Shown here in pieces: positions 16,959-25,208 of a stretch of DNA of 64,000 nt. Within the stretch, counting starts at the first letter, position 1. Each line of letters starts with the position of its first letter. Source of the DNA: Bryobacteraceae bacterium (GTDB lineage: Bacteria > Acidobacteriota > Terriglobia > Bryobacterales > Bryobacteraceae). Both the position numbers and the translations under genes were made by a program. The stretch is from positions 1-64,000 of the forward strand of contig JAICJH010000004.1 of the NCBI GenBank assembly GCA_025928545.1. The letters are read 5' to 3'. The notes under the pieces are model-generated. The model was not told where the DNA came from. It made no database searches and saw only the letters and a program-made list of their open reading frames with translations.

Positions 16959-17036
16959 ATGCTGAATTATTCTGATCCACACGCAACGACGAATAGCGCG
17001 CCGCATGGCTTCTTTCAGTCCCTGCCCCGCGGCTAG
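16959..17036 (+). CDS. Possible 25-residue leader peptide
   Basis: A short open frame (ATG at 16959, stop at 17034-17036) encodes MLNYSDPHATTNSAPHGFFQ and five more residues. An AAAGGAG motif lies about 15 bases upstream, a wide spacing. It precedes the hairpin at 17081-17104 and the AAA+ ATPase gene. It could be a leader or chance. No known homologue comes to mind. Confidence 0.2.
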   Translation: MLNYSDPHATTNSAPHGFFQSLPRG

Positions 17037-17080
17037 TTCGTCCGCGCACTTTCTTAAAACCCCGCATCGCAGTCAACTTT

Positions 17081-17104
17081 AGCCAGGCCTCTCGGAGGCC
17101 GGCT
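17081..17104 (+). terminator. Hairpin upstream of the AAA+ gene, possible attenuator
   Basis: AGCC plus a bulged A plus GGCCTC pair with GAGGCC and GGCT over a 3-base TCG loop, giving a 10-bp stem. A run of five T follows 7 bases later (17112-17116). It lies 39 bases before the start codon at 17143, so it could terminate or attenuate transcription. The weak T-run makes this uncertain. Confidence 0.35.
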
Positions 17105-17142
17105 GGAACTCTTTTTAACTCACGCATTACTTACAGGAAAAT

Positions 17143-18684
17143 ATGCCAGTCCTTGAAGCCGTTGCTGTACCGGCGCGCCGTGCCGCGCTGAAAATTACGC
17201 TCTCGCCCTCCCAGCGCAAAGCCGCGAATGGTGTCCTGCTCGGCCTGACCCGCGGTGATTGTGCGGTTCTGCAGGATATGGGAAGCGATGGCAAGACCAC
17301 TGTTCTCGACCACATCCACGCGGAACTCGGAGGAATCCGCATCAGCGTGCGGGATTTCCTCGCAGCCCTGGCGGCTCATGAACCCCAGGCGCTCGAAGAG
17401 GCATTTCTATCGCTGATGGACGGTGCCATTGCGCGGCATCCGGATCTGATTATCGTCGACGATCTGCATTTGATCAAAAATGTTGTGGAAAGCTGCGACT
17501 ATCCCCGGCAAAACCTCTTTGACGCAACCCTCGCCGCCATTCTGGCCAGCGCGGGAGGCGCACGCGTCAGATTATTGTTTGCCACCGGGGTGATCCCGGC
17601 TTCGATCGCCGCCCGCGCCCACTCCTGGTTCATTGACGACTTCGCGGCGGAAGATTTCCGGGCAATCAGCTCCGCCTATCTTGACCCCGTGGTGTGCAGC
17701 CGGCTCGACTTCGAAGAGATTCACCGCTTCGCTCCGAGCCTGAACGCGCACCAATTGCGCAAAGCGGCGATGTGGCTTGCCCATGAAGCCAATCCGGACA
17801 CCGCGGGATTTCTCGATTACCTGAACACACACAACCTGGTCAGCAATGTCGCAATTGCCGAAGTCGAGCCCGTCACCTGGAACGACCTCAAGGGCGTTGA
17901 TGACCTGATTCAGGCCCTCGAAGCCGGCATCGCTCTGCCTTTTGAAAACCGCGAGCTGGCCATGAAGTTCAGCCTGAAGCCGAAACGCGGCGTGCTGCTT
18001 TCCGGTCCGCCGGGAACCGGAAAGACCACTATCGGGCGCGCTCTTGCACACAGGCTTCGCGGGAAGTTCTTTCTCGTCGACGGCACTATGATTGCCGGCT
18101 CGCACCGTTTCTACGAAGAAATCGATCGGATCTTCACTGCCGCCAAACGCAACGCGCCGTCCATCGTCTTCATCGACGATGCCGATGTGATTTTTGCCGG
18201 AGACAGGGAATCCGGTCTGTACCGCTATCTTCTGACCAAGCTCGACGGCCTTGAAAGCGCGGGCTCCGGACGCGTGTGCGTGATGATGACCGCCATGGAG
18301 CCCTCCGATCTGCCGGCGGCGATTCTACGCTCGGGACGCGTGGAGCTTTGGCTCGAAACCCGTCTGCCCGATGAAGCCGCTCGCGCTGAAATCTTTCGCA
18401 CGCGATTGGCATCTCTCCCGGCTCCTTTCTGCGATGCCGATATTGACGCGCTCTCAGCGGCAAGCCGCGGAACCACCGGCGCCGACCTGAAAGCGGTTAT
18501 TGAGGACGGTAAGCTGCGGTACGCCTACGACCAGAGTGCCGGCAGGTTATGCCGGCCGGTGGAACAATACTTCCTCGACGCGGTCCGTACCGCCACGCAG
18601 AACCGTCAGAAGCACAGGAAGCGGAAGAGCGTCACGGGTGGGGAAACAGGCGCCTTCGGGTTCGGCATCGAGCAGCTTCAGTAG
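17143..18684 (+). CDS. Tandem AAA+ ATPase, Cdc48/VCP-like with a degenerate first domain
   Basis: Protein of 513 residues with two AAA-type modules. The first (about 20-180) has a poor Walker A (DMGSDGKTT, residues 45-53, lacking the usual GxxGxG) and a Walker B LIIVDD (102-107). The second (about 240-480) has a perfect Walker A SGPPGTGKTT (287-296), Walker B IVFIDDADVIF (Glu replaced by Asp), and an LRSGRVELWL arginine-finger region. The gap between domains carries VEPVTWNDLKGVDDLIQ, typical of the classic AAA clade (Cdc48, ClpX-like unfoldases or proteasomal-type). An AGGA site lies about 5 bases before ATG 17143. Substrate unknown; no partner gene is obvious. Confidence 0.82.
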   Translation: MPVLEAVAVPARRAALKITLSPSQRKAANGVLLGLTRGDCAVLQDMGSDGKTTVLDHIHAELGGIRISVRDFLAALAAHEPQALEEAFLSLMDGAIARHPDLIIVDDLHLIKNVVESCDYPRQNLFDATLAAILASAGGARVRLLFATGVIPASIAARAHSWFIDDFAAEDFRAISSAYLDPVVCSRLDFEEIHRFAPSLNAHQLRKAAMWLAHEANPDTAGFLDYLNTHNLVSNVAIAEVEPVTWNDLKGVDDLIQALEAGIALPFENRELAMKFSLKPKRGVLLSGPPGTGKTTIGRALAHRLRGKFFLVDGTMIAGSHRFYEEIDRIFTAAKRNAPSIVFIDDADVIFAGDRESGLYRYLLTKLDGLESAGSGRVCVMMTAMEPSDLPAAILRSGRVELWLETRLPDEAARAEIFRTRLASLPAPFCDADIDALSAASRGTTGADLKAVIEDGKLRYAYDQSAGRLCRPVEQYFLDAVRTATQNRQKHRKRKSVTGGETGAFGFGIEQLQ

Positions 18685-18806
18685 CCGCTCGGTGCCGGCC
18701 TTTTGCGCATGAAGACTAATTAACACCGCATTCACGGCCGGTTCATTTTCCGGATCGTCTATAGAGACAGAAGCGAACGAAGTCAGGCAACGCTTCCACA
18801 AAGAGG

Positions 18807-19058
18807 ATGGACAAGACAATGACGATGACCAAAACAGTTTCCACGATTCTCGGCCTCAGCATGACACTGGCGATGGCTGGCTTATCTTTCGCCGCGCAGG
18901 GCGCACCGGCTCCGGCCCCCAGGGCTGCTGTCACCGCTCCCGCAACCGTCGGCAGCACTCCGGCAGTGAAAAGTACAAAGAAAAGCGCGGCGAAAAAGCA
19001 TTCGCCCAAAGCCAAATCGACAACGAAGAAAGTTGCCGCAGTTACACCGGCAAAGTAA
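18807..19058 (+). CDS. Small exported Lys/Ala-rich peptide (first of a pair flanking selD)
   Basis: Protein of 83 residues (ATG 18807; in-frame ATGs at 18819 and 18825 are possible, the second start having an AGAGGA site 11 bases upstream). A signal peptide (STILGLSMTLAMAGLSFAAQ) is followed by an Ala/Pro-rich linker and a Lys-rich tail (STKKSAAKKHSPKAKSTTKK). The net charge of the mature peptide is strongly positive. A terminator follows at 19073-19117. It has the same plan as the 78-residue peptide at 20249. Function unknown; DNA-, heparin- or wall-binding are possibilities only. Confidence 0.6.
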   Translation: MDKTMTMTKTVSTILGLSMTLAMAGLSFAAQGAPAPAPRAAVTAPATVGSTPAVKSTKKSAAKKHSPKAKSTTKKVAAVTPAK

Positions 19059-19072
19059 CATGGCGGTCAACC

Positions 19073-19117
19073 ATCGGCGGGGTGCCGTCCGGCATGGGCG
19101 GGCCTCGCCGATTTTTT
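19073..19117 (+). terminator. Rho-independent terminator
   Basis: ATCGGCGGGG (19073-19082) pairs with CCTCGCCGAT (19103-19112), with one G-T wobble, across a 20-base loop that is itself GC-rich. It is followed by TTTTTT. It ends the transcript of the small exported peptide gene. Confidence 0.8.
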
Positions 19118-19162
19118 GTTTGTAAGCAGATCGTTCATTCTCCGCCGTTATCATGAGGACGA

Positions 19163-20149
19163 ATGCCGCTGCGCAATGCTTGTCTGACTCGGGAACAGAT
19201 GTTTGTGGGGGGTGGTTGCCATGGCAAACTCGCCGGCGAATTATTGGAGAACCTGCTCGGCTGCGCCGGCCTGCCCCTCAGAGCCGAAGACGCCGCCTTC
19301 ATCCCCGCGCCCCACCAGCCGCTGCTGTTCTCAAATGACCTGATATACCTCCCCGGATTGAATCTTTTTGACGCAGGCCGCATCGCCGCTCTGCATTCCC
19401 TCAGTGATATCTATGCGTCCGGAGCCAGTCCCCGATGGGCACTGGTAACGCTCGTCGTCGATCGCAACCGCCCTTTGGCCCACGGCGAGGCCGTGATGGC
19501 CGGAATCCGTGACGCGTGTTCCATGGAGGGTGTGGCGATTATCGGCGGACACACCGCGACAGGCAATGAAGCCATGGCCGGGCTCTCGGTGATTGGCGCG
19601 CTCGACGGTCAGCCTCTGCGCAAGACAGGCGCAGCGCCCGGAGATCGGATCTTCCTATCCAAACCTCTGGGCACCGGATTGTGTCTTGCCGGCTTCAAGC
19701 ATGGCTTGTGCGGCGACGAAGTGCTCGCCGAGTCCGCTTCCGTGATGCTCGCATCCGCCCGTGAATCTGCTGCCGCCGCCGTTCGTTGCGGAGCTTCGGC
19801 GTCCACGGACGTCACCGGCTTCGGACTGGCAGGCCATCTTTCGGAAATGCTTTCCCCGCAGCTCGGGGCGATTCTCGATAAACGGACGATCCCTGTGCTC
19901 CGCTTCGCCTCCGCACCCCCGCGTGCGCTCGCCGAATCCTCGTGGATGAAAAACAATTACGAATACACCGCATCGCGGATCGATATCCGAACTGCGTTTG
20001 CGGCATACGAATTGGCGGCGCTGCTCGATCCACAAACGAACGGCCCGCTGTTGGTTGCGGCGCCAGCGGAACAGGCGACTTCGCTGCGTGAAGCTGGGTA
20101 CATCGGGATTGGTGAATTTACCGACGAACCTGTGCTGGAAATTCGATGA
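19163..20149 (+). CDS. selD: Selenide, water dikinase-like protein
   Basis: Makes selenophosphate from selenide and ATP for Sec-tRNA or mnm5Se2U34 tRNA (known for SelD). The protein has 328 residues. The N-terminal catalytic loop reads GGCHGKL, so the Cys and Lys of the usual GCGCK motif (E. coli Cys17 and Lys20) are present while Cys19 is Gly. Aligning features: LHSLSDIYASGASPRWAL, GHTATGNEAMAG, and STDVTGFGLAGHL. Neither selA, selB nor a selenouridine synthase gene is in the window, and no Sec tRNA was seen. A different AIR-synthase-fold kinase cannot be ruled out. Confidence 0.8.
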   Translation: MPLRNACLTREQMFVGGGCHGKLAGELLENLLGCAGLPLRAEDAAFIPAPHQPLLFSNDLIYLPGLNLFDAGRIAALHSLSDIYASGASPRWALVTLVVDRNRPLAHGEAVMAGIRDACSMEGVAIIGGHTATGNEAMAGLSVIGALDGQPLRKTGAAPGDRIFLSKPLGTGLCLAGFKHGLCGDEVLAESASVMLASARESAAAAVRCGASASTDVTGFGLAGHLSEMLSPQLGAILDKRTIPVLRFASAPPRALAESSWMKNNYEYTASRIDIRTAFAAYELAALLDPQTNGPLLVAAPAEQATSLREAGYIGIGEFTDEPVLEIR

Positions 20150-20248
20150 ACGGGAATTAACGACGTATTCAGATTCCGTTCATAATCGATCCGTCTATGT
20201 ATTTAGAAGCGAAAAACGCGCTTACTAAAAACAAGGACAAACCCAAAA

Positions 20249-20485
20249 ATGAAAACCACACTTTCTTCAATCACCATGTCGCTGGCGCTGGCGAGCGTTT
20301 CGCTCTTCGCGCAAACACCTTCAACGACTCCGGCCCCGGCTCCCGCTCCGGCTGCAAAGTCGGCTTCCGCCCCGGCCAGCCATGATGCTTCCGCCACAAC
20401 CGAAACCAAGTCCACGAAAAAATCCGGTAAGAAGACGAAAACGAAGTCAACCAAGAAGACGGTTACCGCCGCTCCCGCGAAGTAA
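20249..20485 (+). CDS. Small exported Lys/Ala-rich peptide (second of the pair flanking selD)
   Basis: Protein of 78 residues. A signal peptide (MKTTLSSITMSLALASVSLF, cleavage near AQ) is followed by a TPSTTPAPAPAPAAKSAS linker and a Lys-rich tail (TKSTKKSGKKTKTKSTKK). An AAGGA site precedes the ATG. It has the same overall plan as the 83-residue peptide at 18807: signal peptide, Ala/Pro linker, Lys tail, ending in an APAK/TPAK C-terminus. The two are probably paralogous. Role unknown. Confidence 0.6.
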   Translation: MKTTLSSITMSLALASVSLFAQTPSTTPAPAPAPAAKSASAPASHDASATTETKSTKKSGKKTKTKSTKKTVTAAPAK

Positions 20486-20510
20486 CCGCCGTACCGCGCA
20501 CGCGCGGCGT

Positions 20511-20888
20511 CTACGGGCGAAACCCTAAGGTTTCGAAAACCTTTCGCAGGTAGACGCCGATCGTGCCGTGCTCAATTCGCATCATGACGTTCTGTTCCAG
20601 CAGCGAAACGGATTCGCGCAACGCCGCGGGAATCCAAAGACGACCGTCCGCGGAAAGACTTGCACAGAAGCCGTCCACCAGGTCGGGCTCGTTCTCATCC
20701 CCCTGGCCCGCAATCACGGGTTCCAGCAGCAGACGGTCCGGATCGCCCGGCAGCACACGGAACAGATCCCAACCTTCCGAATCGCAATATGCCTTGAGGG
20801 GTGGCGGAAACTGGATGGCTCCAGCCCTTACTTTCGCGAGAAATGTGCCTGCCGGAGGTACCACTGATCGCGAGATTAGCATACCCAA
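20511..20888 (-). CDS. Possible MraZ/AbrB-like double-hairpin protein
   Basis: Protein of 125 residues. Two similar blocks can be seen: AGAIQFPPPLKAYCDSEGWD with LRVLPGDPDRLLLEP near residues 20-60, and SADGRLWIPAALRESVSLLE near 78-98. The second is close to the MraZ/SpoVT-AbrB core pattern (DGR-x-hP-x-x-hR-x). MraZ has two such swapped-hairpin repeats. It may be a DNA-binding regulator, but the division cluster is not nearby. The family call is tentative. It lies 7 bases after xseA in the same direction. Confidence 0.4.
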   Translation of the reverse strand: MGMLISRSVVPPAGTFLAKVRAGAIQFPPPLKAYCDSEGWDLFRVLPGDPDRLLLEPVIAGQGDENEPDLVDGFCASLSADGRLWIPAALRESVSLLEQNVMMRIEHGTIGVYLRKVFETLGFRP

Positions 20889-20894
20889 AATGGA

Positions 20895-22286
20895 CTACGC
20901 TTCTCCGGATTCATTGACGGCACTTTCGCGCGCCGGCGATTCAGTCACTGTCGCCCGAATGCCATCTCCGGCGAACAGCAACTTCACAGCCGAACCAGTT
21001 GGTGCGGCTGCGGCGTTCCGTACGATTGCGCCGGCGTCATTGAGAACAATTGCGTAGCCTCGTGTCAGCACGAGGCGCGGGTTCAGTTGGCCGAGCTTGG
21101 TTTCGGCGTTCTCAATGCGCCGGTGCGTACGGGACAATGTCGCTCGCAGCAAGGCCTCCCCTCGGTGAACCAGAGAGTTGAGACGATTCCTGTTGCGCGC
21201 GAGCCGCGGCCTTGGGTCGAAATACCGCACCCGATCTTCCAGTTGCCGCCGTTTGCGATCTTGCGCCGCGAGTTGGCTTCGCAGTGCCGCGTGCAGCCGC
21301 GCGGTGTTGTCATCCAGCCGCTGCATGCGCCTTGCGATACCGCGATGCAGTACCGAGGTCGCGCGCCCCGCAGCCTGCTCATGCAAGCGTCTGGAGAGCG
21401 TCGCAAAGCGGTAACGCATCAACTCGGCAAGCCGGGCCTCACACCTCGCCAGCCGGTCAAGCACTTCCTTCCGCTCGCAGATGATCATGGCCGCGGCGGC
21501 GGATGGCGTCGGCGCGCGCAGATCGGCCACAAAATCGGCAATCGTAATGTCCGATTCATGGCCGATCGCCGAAACAACCGGCACAGCGCAGGCCACCATA
21601 GCCCGCGCCACCGCTTCTTCGTTGAATGTCCAAAGGTCTTCGAGCGATCCCCCGCCCCTCGCCACCACCACGATTTGTGCCCAACCTGTCGCGCTGAAAT
21701 ACGCAAGCCCGCGGCAGACTTCCTCCACCGACCCGATGCCCTGCACCTGCGCCGGAAAAAGCCGGATGTGAACTCCTGGAAAACGCCGCGACAGAACTTC
21801 GATCAGATCGCGAATCACCGCGCCTTTGGGAGAAGTAACAATCCCGATCCGCCGCGGATAACGCGGCAGCGCGCGTTTGCGGCCTTCATCGAACAGCCCT
21901 TCCTCACGAAGCCGCGCCCGCAATTGTTCGAACGCCAGTTGAAGCGCGCCGTGTCCCTGGGGCTCGATGCTTTCCACCACGAACTGGTATTCGCTGCGCT
22001 GCTCGTAGATATCCACCCGGCCACGGACCAGAACTTCAATGCCGTCCTTGGGCTTGAACCGCAGCCGCATGTAGGAGAGCTTCCAGCAGACGCACTTAAT
22101 CTGAGCGTCGGAATCTTTCAAAGTGAAATAGCAGTGGCCGCTGGGCGCGAGTTTCGCCCCGGAGATTTCGCCCGAAACCCAGATGTTCGTGAACTGCGAT
22201 TCCAGTGCGCCGCGAATTCCGTCGCTCAGTTCGCGAAGCGAGTAGATGCGCCGCTGTGGCAGAAAGCTGAGAGAAAACTGTTCCAT
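20895..22286 (-). CDS. xseA: Exodeoxyribonuclease VII large subunit
   Basis: Large subunit of ExoVII, which degrades single-stranded DNA. I take the start at ATG 22286 (MEQFSLSFLPQRRIYSLREL); a more upstream ATG at 22331 is in frame but adds only residues that do not fit. The protein would be 463 residues. An OB-fold domain comes first (IWVSGEISGAKLAPSGHCYF, TLKDSDAQIKCVCWK). The catalytic half has IGIVTSPKGAVIRDL, GGGSLEDLWTFNEE and APTPSAAAAMI, and the C-terminus is coiled-coil-like. xseB is not in the window, so the small subunit must be elsewhere. Confidence 0.9.
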   Translation of the reverse strand: MEQFSLSFLPQRRIYSLRELSDGIRGALESQFTNIWVSGEISGAKLAPSGHCYFTLKDSDAQIKCVCWKLSYMRLRFKPKDGIEVLVRGRVDIYEQRSEYQFVVESIEPQGHGALQLAFEQLRARLREEGLFDEGRKRALPRYPRRIGIVTSPKGAVIRDLIEVLSRRFPGVHIRLFPAQVQGIGSVEEVCRGLAYFSATGWAQIVVVARGGGSLEDLWTFNEEAVARAMVACAVPVVSAIGHESDITIADFVADLRAPTPSAAAAMIICERKEVLDRLARCEARLAELMRYRFATLSRRLHEQAAGRATSVLHRGIARRMQRLDDNTARLHAALRSQLAAQDRKRRQLEDRVRYFDPRPRLARNRNRLNSLVHRGEALLRATLSRTHRRIENAETKLGQLNPRLVLTRGYAIVLNDAGAIVRNAAAAPTGSAVKLLFAGDGIRATVTESPARESAVNESGEA

Positions 22287-22337
22287 GAGAAGCGGGCCTC
22301 GCGCGCTATTTAGTTTAGCGCCGGGTATCATAACTGT

Positions 22338-23243
22338 TTGCGAATCGTTTCCCTATTGGCGAGCGCCACCGAAATTGTCTGCGCGCTCGGCGCCGGAAAC
22401 ATGCTGGTCGGCCGCTCGCACGAATGCGATAACCCGGAGTGGGTGCGTCGTCTGCCTGCCTGCAGCGAGCCGGCTTTCGATGTCACCGTATCGAGCGGCG
22501 CGATCGATGCCGAAGTACGCCGGCGCATCGCCGCGGGCGAGGAACTCTATCACATCCATAGCGATCTGATCAATGAATTGCAGCCCGATCTCGTGATCGC
22601 CCAGTCCCATTGCGAAGTCTGCGCCGTCACGCCCGGCAACGTGGAACGCAGCGGTGCATGCCTGCCGATGCTGGCCCTCTCAGCGTCATCCGTGGATGGT
22701 ATTTTCGAAAGTATCGGCCATGTCGCGGCCAGGCTCGGTCTCGAAGACCGCGCCGCCGCCGTCGTATCAGGTGAGCGTCAACGGCTCAATGCCGTACGCG
22801 AGCGAACTGCCGGCCGCACGCCGCCCACACTCGTGGTGCTCGAATGGACTGAGCCGTTATTCGCCATGGGGAACTGGGGGCCGGAACTGGTCGAAATCGC
22901 CAATGGGGACCTGCGGATCGGGAATAAAGGTAAATACTCAGCAGCCATGCCTGCGGAAAAACTGACAGAAGCCGATCCGGAATTCCTGATCGTCGCCCCC
23001 TGCGGCTTTAGTCTCGACCGTGCGGTTCAGGAGAAATCCGCCCTCGAAAAACAGCCGTGGTGGCGTACTCTTCGCTCTGTGCGCGAAGGCAAAGTTGCCT
23101 TCGCCAATGGCAATCTTTATTTCAATCGCTCCGGCATGACAGTCTCGCGCACCGCGGAAATCATCGCCGAAATCATCCACGGAGTTACTTTCGAAAATGC
23201 GCCGAGGGAACGCTCCTGGGTTTGGATTGGCGACCTGTCATGA
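22338..23243 (+). CDS. Cobalamin-binding protein (BtuF/ABC-binding-protein-like)
   Basis: Protein of 301 residues with a TTG start and no signal peptide, so it may act in the cytoplasm, unlike typical BtuF. N-terminal RIVSLLASATEIVCALGAG and the SHECDNPEW motif fit the cobalamin/iron-type binding fold. PDLVIAQSHCEVCAVTPG follows. No permease or ATPase gene lies alongside. The stop overlaps the next ATG (ATGA at 23240), so the PP-loop gene is co-translated. Confidence 0.75.
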   Translation: MRIVSLLASATEIVCALGAGNMLVGRSHECDNPEWVRRLPACSEPAFDVTVSSGAIDAEVRRRIAAGEELYHIHSDLINELQPDLVIAQSHCEVCAVTPGNVERSGACLPMLALSASSVDGIFESIGHVAARLGLEDRAAAVVSGERQRLNAVRERTAGRTPPTLVVLEWTEPLFAMGNWGPELVEIANGDLRIGNKGKYSAAMPAEKLTEADPEFLIVAPCGFSLDRAVQEKSALEKQPWWRTLRSVREGKVAFANGNLYFNRSGMTVSRTAEIIAEIIHGVTFENAPRERSWVWIGDLS

Positions 23244-23902
23244 AGAAAGTTCTGCTTTCCTGGAGCAGCGGTAAAGACTGCGCATGGTCGCTTCACCTGC
23301 TGCGCCGGCAGGCCGATGTCGAAGTCGTCGCTCTGATGACCACGCTGAACGAAGCCGCCGACCGCGTCGCGATGCACGCGGTGCGTCGCACGCTGCTCGA
23401 AGCACAGGCGGAGCGAACCGGCCTTCCGCTCTGGGCGGTAAATTTGCCATGGCCATGTTCCAACGCGGATTACGAACAGCGCATGCGCGCGGTCTGCGAT
23501 CGCGCCATCTCCGAAGGCATCGACGCCGTTGCGTTTGGCGATCTCTTTCTCGAAGACGTCCGCGATTATCGTATTCGTCAGATGCAGGATACAGGGCTGG
23601 AACTTCTCTTTCCCGCCTGGGGCATTCCGACCGGTGAACTGGCGGATCAGATGATTGCCGGTGGCCTGAAAGCGAAGATTACGTGCGTGAATCCCCTGAA
23701 ATTGCCCGCCTCATTCGCAGGGCGGGAGTTCGACCGGAGCTTCCTCGAAGATCTCCCCGAAGGCATCGATCCCTGCGGCGAAAACGGCGAATTCCACTCC
23801 TTCGTTTACGATGCCCCGGTGTTCACAGCCCCCATCGACGTGCGGACCGGAGAAGTCGTGGAACGCGACGGCTTCATCTTCGCCGACGTGCTGAGTAATT
23901 AA
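23240..23902 (+). CDS. PP-loop ATPase, diphthine-ammonia-ligase-like (Dph6/MJ0570 family)
   Basis: Protein of 220 residues, ATG overlapping the upstream stop. The PP-loop is SWSSGKDCAW near the N-terminus (Ser-Gly-Gly-Lys-Asp-type). The C-terminal GENGEFHSFVYDAPVF is the Dph6-like signature. Bacterial members are not diphthamide enzymes in the usual sense, so the substrate is unknown. It could be an adenosine nucleotide alpha-hydrolase-type amide synthase. It is likely expressed with the cobalamin-binding protein. Confidence 0.8.
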   Translation: MKKVLLSWSSGKDCAWSLHLLRRQADVEVVALMTTLNEAADRVAMHAVRRTLLEAQAERTGLPLWAVNLPWPCSNADYEQRMRAVCDRAISEGIDAVAFGDLFLEDVRDYRIRQMQDTGLELLFPAWGIPTGELADQMIAGGLKAKITCVNPLKLPASFAGREFDRSFLEDLPEGIDPCGENGEFHSFVYDAPVFTAPIDVRTGEVVERDGFIFADVLSN

Positions 23903-24648
23903 ACCGCCAAAACCCCGCGATAAATCATCTCCTTCGGCTGAAACGTAGCCCGCAGCAAAGTATCCGTCATTTTCGACCCCGTATGCACCGTGAACTGCAC
24001 GTCCTTGTCATCGCGGTTCAGCGACACCAATTCCTTCGAGAATCCAAACAACCATGTACTGTTCCGTCGCCGCACGATACCGGCCTGAACCGGCGGCTTG
24101 CCCTTCGCTGAAAGATCCGAGGTCGCGGCCAGCTTGTCCCCTGCGTAATCCCCCGCCAGCCCGCGCACACTGATCACGTACCGGCCATTCATCTCCGCCG
24201 GAATCGGTGCATGCAACACTTCCCGCACCGGCTGAGCCGATTCCCAGATCACGACGACTTTTCCCGGCATAATGCTCGAACAGGGTACAAGCCCACACTC
24301 CCCCGCCCGCGCCTCTCCCCTGCCCTGCACCGGCTCCGCTCCAGCCTGTATCCGCGGATCGTCCATCGCCGCCCTGTACTGGGCAAGCACTTGTTTCGCC
24401 CAGGGAGACTTGTTGATCAGTTCCGCCATCTCCTCCGTCGTCCACTGCGACGACGGTTTTGTTTCCCAAAACGGACTGGCGGCCGACAGGCGCCGCGCGC
24501 CGGCACCCAACGCGGCAAGAGAGATCGCCCCCAGTAAAGCTCTTCTGTTCACCCTGTCTATGGACGGCCTGAGATCGCCTGCTGTTGCGCACAGGCTGCC
24601 CGGAATGGATGATTTGTTCCCGAAATTGTTCTTCATAGGTGCTGTCAC
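23899..24648 (-). CDS. Hypothetical exported protein (Tat-like signal)
   Basis: Protein of 249 residues. A twin-arginine stretch VNRRALLGAISLAALGAGAR begins at about residue 33, so the real start may lie nearer to that (the 32-residue N-terminal tail is unusual). After the signal, PSSQWTTEEMAELINKSPWA and the segments DDPRIQAGAEPV and VVVIWESAQPVREVLHAPIP look like a small exported domain of Acidobacteriota. Function not recognised. Its stop overlaps that of the convergent PP-loop gene. Confidence 0.6.
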   Translation of the reverse strand: MTAPMKNNFGNKSSIPGSLCATAGDLRPSIDRVNRRALLGAISLAALGAGARRLSAASPFWETKPSSQWTTEEMAELINKSPWAKQVLAQYRAAMDDPRIQAGAEPVQGRGEARAGECGLVPCSSIMPGKVVVIWESAQPVREVLHAPIPAEMNGRYVISVRGLAGDYAGDKLAATSDLSAKGKPPVQAGIVRRRNSTWLFGFSKELVSLNRDDKDVQFTVHTGSKMTDTLLRATFQPKEMIYRGVLAV

Positions 24649-24749
24649 GTACTAAATTTGAAGCTAAACGCTGGTATTGCCATTGCGCCACCGCCAGTTT
24701 ATCCTTTATGTTTGTTATGTTTTGGTACAGAAGGCTAACTGGCTAACTT

Positions 24750-25208
24750 ATGACTCCTACGACGGAAACTACTGATACAGCATCCACAGAAACCAAGCGG
24801 CGAACTGTCATGGTAGTCGATGACGAACAGGATCTTCGCAGCCTCGTGTCCAATGTGTTGACTCAATACGGCTATAAGGTCATCACAGCTCCGAGTGCCG
24901 CGAGGGCGATCACCATGCTCGACAAGATGGAAGTGGCGCCGGATCTTCTGCTGACCGACGTCGTAATGCCCGGCGTCAGCGGTCCCATGCTGGCTGATAA
25001 GCTGCTCGCGAAATTCCCGGCAGGTCGCGTTTTATTCATGTCAGGCTATGACGAGCGTCAGGTCGTTCAGAAGTACGTCGTCGAAAAGGGCTTTGAACTC
25101 ATCACGAAGCCATTTCAGCTCCACAACCTTTGCGCAGCTGTGAAGAAGGCCATGGAGCCGGCATCGAATGCCGGGGAATCTGCTCCGGTTGCGGAGCAGA
25201 TCCACTAA
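24750..25208 (+). CDS. CheY-like response regulator, receiver domain only
   Basis: Protein of 152 residues. The receiver domain carries Asp24/Asp25 (MVVDDEQDL), the phospho-acceptor Asp70 (LLLTDVVMPG), Ser98 (FMSGYD) and Lys120 (ELITKPFQ). A Thr/Glu-rich N-terminus and a short C-terminal tail flank the domain; no DNA-binding output is present. It may act through protein contacts. No histidine kinase lies alongside. Its 3' end overlaps the acylphosphatase start region. Confidence 0.88.
   Translation: MTPTTETTDTASTETKRRTVMVVDDEQDLRSLVSNVLTQYGYKVITAPSAARAITMLDKMEVAPDLLLTDVVMPGVSGPMLADKLLAKFPAGRVLFMSGYDERQVVQKYVVEKGFELITKPFQLHNLCAAVKKAMEPASNAGESAPVAEQIH

Noticed and set aside
22287..22331. Upstream extension of xseA to ATG 22331
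   Set aside because: The added 15 residues do not fit the XseA N-terminus; ATG 22286 does.
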